The notes under the pieces were generated by a model, which had not been told where the DNA came from, did no database searches, and saw only the letters and a program-made list of their open reading frames with translations. A DNA stretch of 64,000 nucleotides from Magnaporthiopsis rhizophila (taxonomy: Eukaryota > Ascomycota > Sordariomycetes > Magnaporthales > Magnaporthaceae). A program made the position numbers and the translations under genes. Positions 36,477 through 48,050 of the stretch are shown in pieces (positions within the stretch are counted from its first letter, which is position 1; each line of letters starts with the position of its first letter). The stretch is from positions 248,001 through 312,000 of the forward strand of contig PYSS01000019.1 in the NCBI GenBank assembly GCA_003049465.1, given 5' to 3'.

Positions 36477-37301
36477 ATGAGGATACGACTTCCTTTTGCG
36501 GGTAAGACCACTGCTGGCCCAACCCCGAGCTCGACAGCCGCGTCGTAAAAAAATGGGAAGAGAGAGAGGGAGAGAGACGAAGAAAATTGCGGGGAAACAG
36601 AGATGGCTGACCAAGAGATAGGAGGGTTCTTCTTCCTGCTCCTCATCGCGGGCTACGCCGGCCTAACGTCGCTGCAACTGGGCCACCTTATCAATGACAA
36701 GCTCTTGCACTTCCTGACGTTTTTCATCCTTACCATCGTCTTTTACTGGATCGTCGACACGAACCGACGGCGCACCCTGAACCTGGCCCTGACCGTCTGC
36801 ACCGGCGCCCTCGGAGTCGGCTCCGAATTCCTGCAGGCCATCCTGCCCAACGGTCGCGACTTTGACGTCTACGACATCGTCGCCAATATCGTCGGCAGCC
36901 TGGCCGGCCTCAGCCTGTGCAGCTGGTACCACAAGCGCATGCTGGAGCGCAAGAGGGCGCGCAGGGGCTACGGCGCCGTGGCGGGAGAGGACGATGTCGA
37001 CGGCCTCGGCGAAGAGAACGACCTGGAGCTGGGCGAAGGCGCCGCGCTCGGCGGTAGCGGCCATGAGGAGGGCATCACGGACGTACCCCGCCCGCATGAT
37101 GGCGACGCCCCTGCCCACGTCGGCGGCAGGGGCCTGACTCTTGAAGAGGAAGTTGACAACTGGGACGAGAACGAAGTTGACGCCTGGGACGATGCAGACG
37201 GGGCAGGAGACATTGGGGATTCGGCGCCCGTGCTGAAAAATCAAAAAGGAAATGGGCCGATGAACGGGGACGGCGGGAATGGCACCAAGCGAGCCGATTG
37301 A
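36477..37301 (+). CDS. VanZ-like membrane protein with acidic C-terminal tail
   Basis: I choose the ATG at 36477 (MRIRLPFA), spliced by an intron (36502-36624) into GFFFLLLIAGYAGLTSLQLG. This restores a continuous first membrane segment. Starting at the in-frame ATG at 36603 would instead place a polar MADQEIG ahead of it. The VanZ-like core includes NDKLLHFLTFFILTIVFYWIV, then a helix with ALGVGSEFLQAILP and a final helix IVANIVGSLAGLSLCSWY, giving about four membrane segments. The glutamate in SEFLQ and the FDVYDIVAN block are typical of the domain. The tail from about residue 130 is highly acidic. The cellular role in fungi is unknown. Confidence 0.8.
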
Positions 37302-37648
37302 ACAGCAATCCTCGGGTGGTTATCTTGATTTTCTGGGGGATATGTGTTTTTATGACTCTGACCGGTTAGGGCATTGCGGAAGAGCTAGAAAAATGTATCG
37401 GGTTCGGTCTCGTCGGATGACGGTTGGCGTTGCTGATTTACTGCCCTCTTATAATTTCAATGCGCACTTTTCTACCTAAAAATCTACGAGATTGTCTCCA
37501 AGGAGGTCTGGGGCTAGTGGCAAGCTCCGCTAGTATGGCTTCTGATTGTGATTATCATATCATTCATATGTGTAGGTACAGATGTAGGTACCAGAAGATG
37601 GCCGACAGGGTAAGTAAATACCATCCATGAGTTCAACTTTTATTGCTG
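37302..37648. other. Short convergent intergenic stretch
   Basis: This segment holds the facing 3' ends of the VanZ-like and FAD oxidoreductase genes. Nothing else was seen. Confidence 0.5.
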
Positions 37649-40075
37649 TCAGAATCCATCCTCGCTGCCCACGCACATGCGGCAGCTAAAAACGCGAGAC
37701 GGATCTACACGACGCTTAATGTCGAGCAGCCTTGGATAGTTGGGGCCGAAGAACGATTCCTGCCAGTTCTCCTCTAGCACGAAGTCCTCGTTATAATAAG
37801 CGGCAGTACCAAAGACCGCCGTGGCATTGGTCAGGATGGCCCGCCCGGTGTCAATCACCTGCTGCGTCAAACCCGACCATGTGCCGGGCACTGGGATATT
37901 GATAAAGTTGAAGGCGTTGCGCCACTCCGGGTGCACGGCAGTCTGCATGCCGGAGTGATTAGCGTTTGGGCCCCGATGTCTTTCACGATTACTTCCATAG
38001 ACGGAGTCAAAGGAGCCAAAAGAAAGGAAAGGAGATTTGTGACACTTACGGCGTTCGGCTCAACCTGGGCTACAGCTCCACCGATAGCTTGAAGAGAGGG
38101 GGGTATATAAAGTCAGCAGGGCAGTAGTCAAGAGAGAAGTTCCTTCAAGCCCTCAAAGGGTCCGCATATACGTACTGTTCTGCCAGATAAACGAGGCGCC
38201 CGACGGCAAATTGAGGAGAAACCCCTTGATTCTATCAATACCCTCTGGGCTCTCAACCACGCTTCTGGGCACAATCCGACTATGCACGGATACGGGAAGA
38301 CCGACGTTGACGGAGGCAGACACCAGGGGGCCCACCACTTTCTCGAATGCTTCGTTCCAGGAGCGCGATCCGGTGGTCTCCGTCGCTCTCAGGCTGTTGG
38401 CGCAGCCCTTGGCGGCCAAGATAGGCTGCAAGTCAGCCAGAGCCTCGCTGGCCGGGTGGACCGTGTCGTTGCTGCAAAAGGACACGACGGAAATGTACAT
38501 GCAGCCGAGGCGCGACGGCTGGCATGCCCAGACGCCCTTTATGTTTGACGTGAATGTCAGTTCAGGCCCATTCAACTTGCTGGGTTCTACTCGGACCTTG
38601 GGGACGTACCGTGTGCCCTTTCTGCTGCAGCGGAGCCTGGAGGTCAACGATGGCCCGGACCAGGCCTTCATACGAAGCCCGGTTGGCACAGCCAATCTGG
38701 CCTGCGACGGAGTTGACAGCGCTGAAGGCTGGGTGCGCCTTGACGTAGGCCCTCATGACGACGGCGAAAGCGCCTCCGCCGCCACGTAGTGCCCAAAACA
38801 AGTCCGGCTCCTTGCAAGCATTGACCACCCGCACATTCCCGTCAGCCGTCACCACCTCAGCCTGGACTAGGTCTGAATGGTGCGTTGCGTTAGAAGGAAT
38901 AAAAATCCTCTCGCCACCCAGGCGGATTCTGGGCGCAAGATATGCGACGGTGAAGGACTGGGAAACCTACTGTCAACTGCCATCCCCAGGCGGGGACTTA
39001 GCGGCCCTGCGAGATGACATTGGGAGTGTCAGAATATGGGCGGACAACGCTCGAAGCAGACACACGGCAAAGACGCCTGGAATATATGGCGTCGCTTACC
39101 AACTCCTCCGCCAAGCAGAAACCCGCCAGTAACACCAACCGAGGATGCGGATGCCCCAACGACCACCCTGCCGGCCTCTGCGGCCACGCGGTAGAGCTCG
39201 GCAGCATCGATTCCAGGACCAGCGGAGATGACATCCTGGGGAGGGGCCGAGCAGCCCTCTGGCACAAACTCCTTGATGAGGTGTGCGTCGTTCATGTGTC
39301 TCGTCCAGATGGAAAAGGCGCCCGGATCTGTGGATCGGCCCAGATAATCGTGTCCAGTCTGTCACAAGTCAAAAGGAGAGAGTCTCGATCAGTCACATTG
39401 TGCAGACTGTGGAGGAGATTCGGAGATGCGATATAGAGATCGACGAACATTCTTAACTCGGAGCCTGAGATTATGTTTCGCAGCGAACCTGACAGACTTT
39501 GCGATATCGTCGGCGCTGGCGGCCTTGACCATATACGACGACAGCCCGCCTAGGGAGCACTTGCTGCGGACCGGGCCAGGAGGCGTCCCATCTGGATTTG
39601 GATTCGGGACGAGACAGCCGCCCTTCTCACCCAGCAGGCCGTCCTGTTCCCAGTTGGGATACATCATCCCAGCTGCATGCGTAGAGATTTTGGTCTGCGT
39701 CAGTCACATATGGTCTGAGACCCATAAAGGACATGCATGCATCGAGCACGCAGCTAGGGGCATTGAGCAGCACATAGGTAGGTAGGTACCTGACAGATTC
39801 CTTCGCCAGTCTTCGTTTCCCTTGATCTCAGCTAGCATCTTGCACTCTGCGGCGTTGTAGGTAGCCTCGTAGCATGGCGCGCCGTATGGGACAGATTTGA
39901 GAAGGGCGCCGTTGACCGTTCTGTTGAAGGCGTCCAGCTCTGCGTCCGTGGGGAAGCAGGCATCCCCGGGGAGACAGTATGGCGCCGCGGCGAGGGCGGG
40001 CACCACCAAACTTTGGATGGCCGTCAAGACGATCGCGAGCGCCGTGGTGGCGCGGACGGTGGGGAAGGGTAGCAT
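37649..40075 (-). CDS. Secreted FAD-linked oxidoreductase (PCMH + BBE domains)
   Basis: ATG at 40075 gives MLPFPTVRATTALAIVLTAI, a signal peptide with cleavage likely after ALAA. The FAD-binding PCMH domain includes SADDIAKSVRFAAKHNLRLR and, after an intron, TGHDYLGRS, whose His is the expected covalent FAD site. ASASSVGVTGGFLLGGGVG is followed through a small exon by PLSPRLGMAVD. The substrate domain has DLFWALRGGGGAFAVVMRA. The C-terminal berberine-bridge (BBE) segment FGPNYPRLLDIKRRVDP carries the conserved NY-x-R-L motif. About nine exons splice in frame with no stops. Such enzymes oxidise alcohols, sugars or secondary metabolites. No biosynthetic genes adjoin, so the substrate is unknown. 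Confidence 0.88.
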
Positions 40076-41446
40076 TCTGTGGTTTCCCGACTCGGCGGGT
40101 TTTGACTGGGTGGACTGATGCTCTGGACGGCCGGTTCTTCCACCTGCAAGCCGTAGAACACATACAGACGGCCGAGGTGACAGGAGACAACTTATATACG
40201 TCGGCATGGCAGACACTTTATTTCTCATGAGGATCTGTCTTACGGCCGGCCCCCATCTTCTGGGTAGTAGTAGGAGTCGGAGCCCAGCATCCATTTCACA
40301 GACTCATCACATCACACGTCACAGGGCGAACCCTGGAAGAGTCGAGGGCTGTGTATGGTGGATTCGGAATGGGCATTCGGAAGGATATTCCAGTAGCCTG
40401 GTCCCCATGCTTTCCTTCGAAGCGGGCACACGATGTGCGGCTCAGCCGCAGGGATGGGTTGGCTCCAGAAATGACTTGTCACCTGCAGCGCCCAAGTCCG
40501 AGTATAGACTTCTACATTCCAACCTCTTGTCGGCTATCGGACTTGGGGACCATTTCGTGTTCATGGGTTATTGGCGGCCCATGCGGCGGCGGGGTGAAAA
40601 GGAGGATCCGGAGATCTATGTGGCTTTGGTTGGTCGTAATAAAATCCGGCCCTTGCCTTTTATGCTGGCCCCTGCTAGGGTGTCTATCTCCTATGCCGTC
40701 ACATCGATACGAGGAGATTGGCGACACCCGATTTGAGGATCTCAAATTAAGATGACGGAGCAAGCGTTGCGGGTAAATAAATGTTGAGGTGTATCGATGG
40801 ATTTGCTTGGTTTATTATACAGTCTTGTCTCAGGTGCAGACTCCGAATTTTTGCCCTGGAGCTCGCGTCCTTAGGCTGTTCCTCTCTTTGGGACGATCCC
40901 GGAAGGGTCGGGTTCCATAAAATGAAGCCCCTGAGCACAGCTCCGAGGAGCGATTGTGCTTGACGTCAGGACTGCGGTGGGCCATCAGGGGCACTTGATT
41001 CGCACACATGGAGCCCAGCGTAAAAAAAAAAAAAAAAAAAAAAAACGCTGCAATTTATGTCTACAACGAACAGCTTGGAAAAATAAGTTAAAGGTGTGAG
41101 TACCTTACCTTTTTGAGGTCGAAAATGCGGACTCTACTGTTTTGCGACCAATAGTAGCATACAACCATGTTAGATCTTTCCAGGTTTATTTGGGTGGTGC
41201 TTGGGGGAGGCACGATACCCTTCCTTCCACCCGGAGGTACTCTCCTGCGTCACCACGGGGCGTGCTTTCCCTATCGGGACCTGGCTCTACCTGGTATGCA
41301 GGCGCTTGCCTGCCTAGCCTCCGTCTCCTCCCAGCTCTGGGACAGCGAAAAGGAGACGGTACCTTAACCAGAAACCCAAGGGACGGCCCATCATCATTGT
41401 TCCGCTTCTACCCCGGCAGGCTTTGGGCCAAAGGCGGGCGCTTTGT

Positions 41447-41495
<49 letters not shown>

Positions 41496-41545
41496 GGTTG
41501 GGCCTTTTTGGAATAATGGACGATGCCTGCATTCAACTTAACTTA
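40076..41545. other. Intergenic stretch with poly-A and poly-T runs
   Basis: It holds a poly-A run at about 41022-41044 and a 45-nt poly-T run at 41450-41494. No gene could be recognised. Part of its right end must hold the first exon or promoter of the disordered-protein gene that follows, but I could not place its start codon. Confidence 0.4.
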
Positions 41546-44500
41546 GAAGGGAAGTTCGCATCATTTTCCTAAACTCGGCTTCAGACTGGGCGGTTCCTCT
41601 CGCGACGCCGCCGCCAGCCCCAGGACGGTCTCGTCACGCCCATCGCCCGTCGTAACCGCCCGCCGGCCCAAGTCGCTGCTCCAGACCTCGCCCGTCGGAT
41701 CGTCGTTCGCCAAACGGCCGCAGCGCCAGCGGAATGTCATAAGGAAACGACGCCGGAGCGGGGTCAGGGTCTCGTTCAACAGGTCCTCCTCCAGCGCCGC
41801 CTCCATTGCCGGTTTTCGGTCACGAGCCACCAAGACCCGCACGCCCGGCAAGGACAAGAAACACGTGAAGCAGAGATCCAGCGGCGGCAAGTCGCCCTCG
41901 GGCGGTCAGGGGCGGGGTGGCCGTGGGCTGGCCTGGGGCTCGGTTAATGGGAAAGCGGAGGGCTTCCAGACCTGGGTTGGCCATATACTCAGCCCAAAGG
42001 ACGGTGCCACCTCCCATGGCCACCAGCGCATCAAGCCAGCAGATATCAGTCATCCTATACCCTTGCTGCTCCCCTCGGACGGCGATGGCTCAACACCTCG
42101 AAAGCCCGTGGTGCCGTGCCAGCCTCAGGGCGGGCGGTACTCTCTAATGCAGGTTCCCGAGGAGCAATCAGACGCCGTTCGATGGGCCACCGTGCCCGAA
42201 TCGCAAGACATCTCGGACATGTATGCTCGTGTACGCGGCGCTTCCACGCCGGCACGCTTCTCGACAGAGTACGCTCACGTGGGGTCCCTGGACCACGGCT
42301 ACGACGGCCACGCATCGTCCAAGGAGAACGCCCGCTTTCCCGCCCAGAAACACAGCGTCATCATTAGAAAGCACGTCGGCGCCAGTCACCACGGCACTTG
42401 CTTGACAGCGAGGCAAGACCGGCAGCATGCTGCCCAAAGATCGCACAGGGAATCACGAGAGCACGTGTCAGTCGTGCCTACGCTGACTTGCAGGCAGGAG
42501 AAGCGGTTCGGGCTGGCCGACCCGAAGGTCGCGAGCACAGTCTCCAGGACCCTATCACAGCAGCAGCGCCTGTCAGACGTTGTGACTCTAGAGCAATCGG
42601 TTCTGACTGAGGCACCAGCAAGGTCTCGGAGCCAGCAAAAGAAGATCGATCGGTTCACAAGGGAGCTGCATAGATACAAGTCGGTCCATCCGAAGCCGCC
42701 AGATTCCACACCACCCGAGCCGCCGTCTCGCGATTCTTTCCGGACAGTCAGCGCCCTCGTTCCCTATCACAGCGAATTCGAGGAGGCAGGGTTGGCAGTC
42801 ACCTCGGCAGAGCAGATGCGGCTGTTTTCGGCCCGCAGGCCTGACTGTCGCGCGGCAAACACTGGCGCCGTCCCCGCGCAAACGTCTTCTTCGGCTATCG
42901 GGCACGTGGGTAAAGATGCGGTGCAGAGAGCGGGAGCCGGGCCTTTGCCGGGAGCATCAGCGGATAGAAATCTAGGCAGGCCTTGCAGCATCCAGCGCAC
43001 ACCGCCGGGTGGCATCGCAGGGCTGGCAGCGGACCCGGCGCCCATGACGCCCGAACATGCCCAGACATCTCCCCGCAAGATCCTGCCGTGGCTGTGCGAG
43101 AAGCAGACAGAATCTCTACCAGCCACAGATAAAAACGCAACCTCTGCTGGACCTATCAAGGGCCCGCAAACCCCTGTTGCTCGCGCTACTGCTCGCGTGT
43201 CGATACAGGAGCCCGGACAGGTGCGAACTGTTCGTCCGCCCAGCGCGACGGTTATAGATCCTCGACGGCCTCCCCCTAGTCGAAGGAATATGTACGACGC
43301 AGATCGAGGACCACGTGGCTCGTGTGGAACAAGCTGCAGAGCGCCCCCAATACCTCTCAGGTCGGCTTCCAGACCGGCGAGCCCAGGCCGGCCGATTCAA
43401 ACGATCCGCACAGCTCGCGATCAGGCAAGGATGGACATGCGAGGTCCTAGCAGCTCAAGGCAAAAGGGAAAGACACCAATGGTAGCTTACGTGGAGACAG
43501 AGACCTGTACCTCTTCTCCGGCTCGGGATTGCACGGAACCCCATGACAGGATATCTGCCCGAGCGAACCAAGGCGAACGGGGGGCTGAAAACGGTTTGCT
43601 GCCTCGGACCGAATCACAGAGGCAAGAAGACACCAGGAGGAACATTAGTAGCCGCCGAGGATCATGCATTTCGGCAGCCACCCGATCCCAACCGACAACC
43701 ATTCCCGAGGAGACTGAGATCCTCGACGCAGACAGGACTACTTTTGACGTGAACAAGCCGCTGCCAAAAACCCCAGGCGAGGCGGAAACGTCTAGAGCAG
43801 AGGCAGCAGCAGGTCGGCACCATGGCGAGGACAGAGCATCAGATACAGCAGCAGCGGGGTCTAGTGCAAAGAAAGTAGCACCCTCGGCTCCGGTCCAGGC
43901 AAATCGCGACCGCAGCCGAGGAGGCGCTTCATCGTCGCCACCGAGACGGGAAAATGCATGGAAATACGCCATCGTTACCGATTCATCACTGGAGAAAGCT
44001 TTGGACGGGATTGTTAGCAGATTACGTGAGTTGGATGATGCCAATCGTCGTCTTGTCTGCGAGAGTGAGAAGAAGACGCAGGAGGATACTCGCAAGATCA
44101 TCAATACCGACAAGGAGCCCGCTCCCGTTGCCGCACACCGGGAGGGGCTGGGCCGGGCTGTGGGGGCGTCGTCCTCCAAGCAGCAGCCGCCGCCGCCGGC
44201 GAGGATAGGGGACGATACTTCAGCAACACAGGAACCCCTTCCTCCTCCCCCACCTCGCAAGGAGGACGTTTACCTTGGTGTGGAAAGAAAGAGGCCGACC
44301 ACCACAGAGCCGCCAGAGCAAATGAGGCGACCTGGAGACGACGATGGAGGTGAGTCGGAATGGGAGGACCAGGCATCAGAAGATGAACGAGCGCCGCCGC
44401 CGCCGCCGCCGCCGCCGCCACGACAGCAGAAAAAGAAGAATGAGCAGGCACCCGTGGACCACCACGATCGCGACATCAGCGATCGCGACGTGCTCAAGGG

Positions 44501-44744
44501 CCTCCGGCTGGCGCTGGCGGCGGCGTGCGATGAGGACTACGACGCGTGGATCCGCGGAAAGACGGGCCTGCGGCTGCGGCGCTTCATGGCGGACCTCAAG
44601 AGCTTTGAGGACTTTGAGCGCGAGGCGGCTGCGCTGTCTGCAGCGGCGGCGAGGGTCAGGGACGACCAGCCGGCGCGGAGGCGGAGGGCGGAGCAGCGGA
44701 GGCAAGAAGCGGTGCGCCGGAGTAGGCGGATGAGCAATCACTAA
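41546..44744 (+). CDS. Large disordered fungal protein, 5' end unresolved
   Basis: One long frame stays open from about 41546 to a stop at 44742-44744, over 1060 codons. No ATG lies in frame until about 42149, yet the upstream codons look real (for example SLLQTSPVGSSFAKRPQRQ near 41670-41726). The protein therefore probably begins in an upstream exon, perhaps via an acceptor such as cttaacttag near 41546 or ggcttcag near 41582. Most of the sequence is polar and disordered. Two more ordered blocks are VSALVPYHSEFEEAGLAVTSAEQ (about residue 300 of the 41865 numbering) and a C-terminal helical region, DVLKGLRLALAAACDEDYD to LRRFMADLKSFEDF, ending in Arg-rich sequence. A poly-Pro run lies near residue 845. 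I cannot assign a function. Confidence 0.7.
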
Positions 44745-44771
44745 TGAGGGGTGGGTCTTTTTGTTTTCTAT

Positions 44772-44774
<3 letters not shown>

Positions 44775-44812
<38 letters not shown>
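44775..44812 (+). repeat. 38-nt poly-T homopolymer
   Basis: It lies 30 bp after the stop codon of the disordered protein and between two genes whose 3' ends converge. Confidence 0.95.
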
Positions 44813-44813
<1 letters not shown>

Positions 44814-45012
44814 AGGAGGCATGGGATGATGGATGAAATCAAGGGATCTTTTGGTTGGGTCTTTCCATTCAGGAGAACAAGCAAACACAGGAAATATGGG
44901 AGAAGCCCCGCGTCGTGACATATTATATAGTACAAGGAGGAGACTGAGACTGAGACAGAAAAAACAAACAAGGAGAAGCGTAAATATTAGATTCTGGAAA
45001 CCTCTTTAGACG

Positions 45013-45864
45013 TTAATCTGCCGACCCTTTAATAATCCTCGCTTGCTTGGCTGATGCTGTATCTATGCTGCTGCCGATAGTGCCCTGCGCCGCCGCGTTG
45101 GCCTCCTGCCACAGCGGCGGGTTGGCGCTCATGCGCCTGGTGCGCCTGTATGCCCAGTCGAGCTTGGTCTCGATGGCGCAGCGGACCGAGAGGGCCGAGA
45201 GGGCGGGCCAGACGCTCTTCTCGCCGATGCGGATCCAGTAGCCGAGCGCGTCGCGCGTGGGCACCTCGAGCAGGCGGGCAAAGTCGGAGGCGCGCACCTC
45301 GGGGACCAGCGTCAGGGCGGAGCCGCCGCCGGGGACGCGGTCGTCGACGAGGAAGCGGCGGATGCTGGTGGGCAGCAGGCCGAGCTGGTCGAGCTGGCGA
45401 AGGCGGTGGCGCGCCTCGAGCCCGGCCAGGCGCAGCAGGAAGCCCAGGGTCGAGGCGGCCAGGCCGGCGCCCGCCGAGGCTGTGGCCGTAGCGCTGCCGC
45501 CGCCGCCTCCGGACGACGACAACGACGAGGTGGGGCCGTGCATGTCGGGTCGCAAAAAGGGCACGACGTACGGGCGGGCCTGGCTGATGATGAAGTTGTT
45601 GACGTTGAAGAGCTCGGCGACGCGGTGGAGCGGCGAGTTGCGCTCGCTGTAGGCCGCTTCGGTCCAGTGGCGGAAGCTGATGGCGTTTGCGGGGCCCCAG
45701 CGCTCGATCTCGCCGTTGGGCCGCTTGCAGAGCAGCTGCGTCTCACGGCCGTACAGGGATGGGAAGTCGGCGTTGGAGGCGGCCGCGGCGGTCCAGATTA
45801 GCTTTGTTGAGAATGGTGTCAGCATGGATGCACGTTAAGAAAGAAAAAGGAGAGAAAAGAAAAG

Positions 45865-45907
<43 letters not shown>

Positions 45908-45946
45908 NNNNNNNNNNNNNNNNNNNNNNNNNNNNNNNNNNNNNNN

Positions 45947-45985
<39 letters not shown>

Positions 45986-47303
45986 ATACGACATGAGGCG
46001 AGGTGATGTAGTTCAGCACTGTGGGCACGCCGCCCTGCTCGGCCGTGGCAACGGTGATGTTGAGCACGCGGCCGGTGCGCCGGTAGGCCTCCTGGAAGGT
46101 CAGCTCGCCGACGTTGTCGCGGACGCAGCGCTCGAGCACGTCGACGTCGAGGAAGTAGCCCTTCTCGGTGAAGCGCCTGAGGCGGCGGACGAGCGTCATC
46201 CACCGGCGCGCCGAGCTGGACGAGACAGGTGCGCAGGCTAACAGAAGCGAGACGACAAGGGCCGCAGCGTTACCAACGGCCGAGGATAAAGAACCCGCAT
46301 CCGCCGCCGCCGCCGCCGCCGCCGCCGCCGAGGGCGTCGACTTGCCCGAGGTGGGCGTGAAGGCGGACAGGTCGATAGCTTCGCCCGAGAGCACGCCCGG
46401 CAGCTCCTCGTCGGTGTGGACGGCCACCAGAGCGGCGATCAGGGCGCCGACGGCGGTGCCCGTGATGACCTGTGGCAGCAGTCCCCGCAGGAACAGGGCC
46501 TTGACGACGCCGAGGTGGCACATGCCGAAGACGGAGCCGCCTTGCAGGATCAGGCTCGTACGGCCAAAGGCCTGGCGGGTGTCGTGGATGAAGGTCATCT
46601 TGGCCTGCATGGACAGGGCCGGAGACGTCAGGCCAGGTCGGGGAGTAGAAGAGACCTCGGCAGGAGCGGCGGCTCGGGCGGACGGGGACTGGTCGGCTGT
46701 GGGCTGCCCGCACGACTCCTCGTCGATGGCGGGGCTGGCCGCAGCAGAGGACGGAGCAGCACCACCAAGAAGGTCCCGGTGAGAGGACGGAGGGGTGATG
46801 GGAGAGGCGAGGAAGTCATCAATGGCGAAGATGACCTGGGCGATGTACTCGTCGATGATGAGCTTGGTGCCGGCGAAGGCGCAGTTGTACAGCTTGGGGG
46901 ACGTGATGTTGCCCAGGTTGCGGACGAGGCCGGAGCGGATCAGGTTGGGCAGACGGTGGTGCTGGGCTGGGTCGACACGGGTGTCGTGCAGCAGCTGCAG
47001 GCGGTCCTTGATCAGGGTCCAGTCGTAGTGCTTGGACTGCGACGCCTCGCGCCAGAGGTCGAAGCCGTACAGCTTGTCGAGCTGCAGCGCCGCCGCCTCC
47101 CAGTCCTCGTACGTGGTCGCGTTGCGCAGCCGGGCCATCCACATGGCCTTGGGCGGTTGGGACCGCCACCAGCCGAACAGCTTCTATGGCCAGCGTTAGC
47201 AAAGTAAGGTAGGCAGCCCTCGAGTGCCGAGGTTCCAACTTACAATGTACCAGAAGCTGACGACGTAGACAACTGTCTGCCAGATGCTCGCAAAGGCCCC
47301 CAT
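45013..47303 (-). CDS. DUF3336-patatin protein of the Tgl3/4/5 type, catalytic dyad absent
   Basis: ATG at 47303 gives MGAFASIWQTVVYVVSFWYI, a hydrophobic anchor, spliced to KLFGWWRSQPPKAMW. The DUF3336 part covers about residues 25-150 (NATTYEDWEAAALQLDKLYG). The patatin domain begins RTSLILQGGSVFGMCHLGVVKAL, the oxyanion-hole glycines. At the expected nucleophile motif (G-x-S-x-G) the protein reads GTAVG (about 46454-46468), with Ala for Ser. After the intron the expected catalytic D-G-[AGS] site, just before the conserved RVAELFNVNNFIISQ, reads HWTEAAYSERNSPLH with no DG. A poly-Ala run lies near 46303-46335. The intron 45989-45802 contains poly-A and an N gap. The fold is kept, so a non-lipase role is likely. 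Confidence 0.85.
45865..45984. other. Assembly gap (39 N) inside a poly-A tract
   Basis: A run of A (45865-45905) is followed by gg, 39 Ns (45908-45946) and another A run (45947-45984). All of it falls within the patatin gene's intron, so coding sequence is not affected. Confidence 0.97.
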
Positions 47304-48050
47304 GGCTGCGAGAGACGAGACAACAAACAAGCAAGTAAAAATGCATCAGGCCGTCCCGGCCGGCCGGGTTGTTGCAATGTTTGGAGCCACAGCAATGACT
47401 TGGCAGTTTGTATGTGTTATATGTCAAATAGGATAGATAGGTTGGCAGTTCTTAGGGCGGCCTTGACACTATCAGTGGGCACGCGACACCTACTGGCAGC
47501 GGCCGAGCGTGACCCGCGACTGAAGCCTTGGTCACCCGCTCGGGAAGAGGCAGGAAGCTGTCGGCGCATTCGGGAATCTAGCCGCCGATTCTCTAGGTAC
47601 TTCCCTTGGATCGAGGGAGACGTAGCGTGCGCCGTAGTCCCTGCTGTATGTAAAAGTCCGGCGCGTCTGGTCACATCGCGACCATGATGGGTGTTGGAAT
47701 GGGATGAAGGGGTTGTGCGCTGGGGTGCCATCGCATTCCCAGCATTTAGCATGTGATACATGACTCCATCATCGGCCAAGGTCAGATCTGTGCTCCAAAC
47801 TCAGCGCCCCCACAGGCCTGGGGATATCAGGTCACGCCTGGGAATAGGCATATGAATTGAAAGGGAACCATGCTTCATAAATCATGTCGCCAACTTCAGT
47901 GCGTCTCTAAATGTCTCTTGGTCAAGCCCCGTCTATGGATTAGCTGCCGCTGATATTTTCTCCGAGCCATAGATATGCCCTCTAATGATACATGGTTTCT
48001 GGTGCCGCTTTGCCTGTCCAAGCCCTCCCAGCTTGCACCATTATCTTTCC
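47304..48050. other. Intergenic stretch between patatin and Leo1 genes
   Basis: It holds the patatin promoter and the Leo1 3' flank. No gene or repeat was recognised. Confidence 0.45.

Noticed and set aside
41561..41890. Reverse-strand frame opposite the start of the disordered-protein gene
   Set aside because: It reads plausibly, but the plus-strand frame is continuous with a 3-kb coding region, so this is more likely its shadow.
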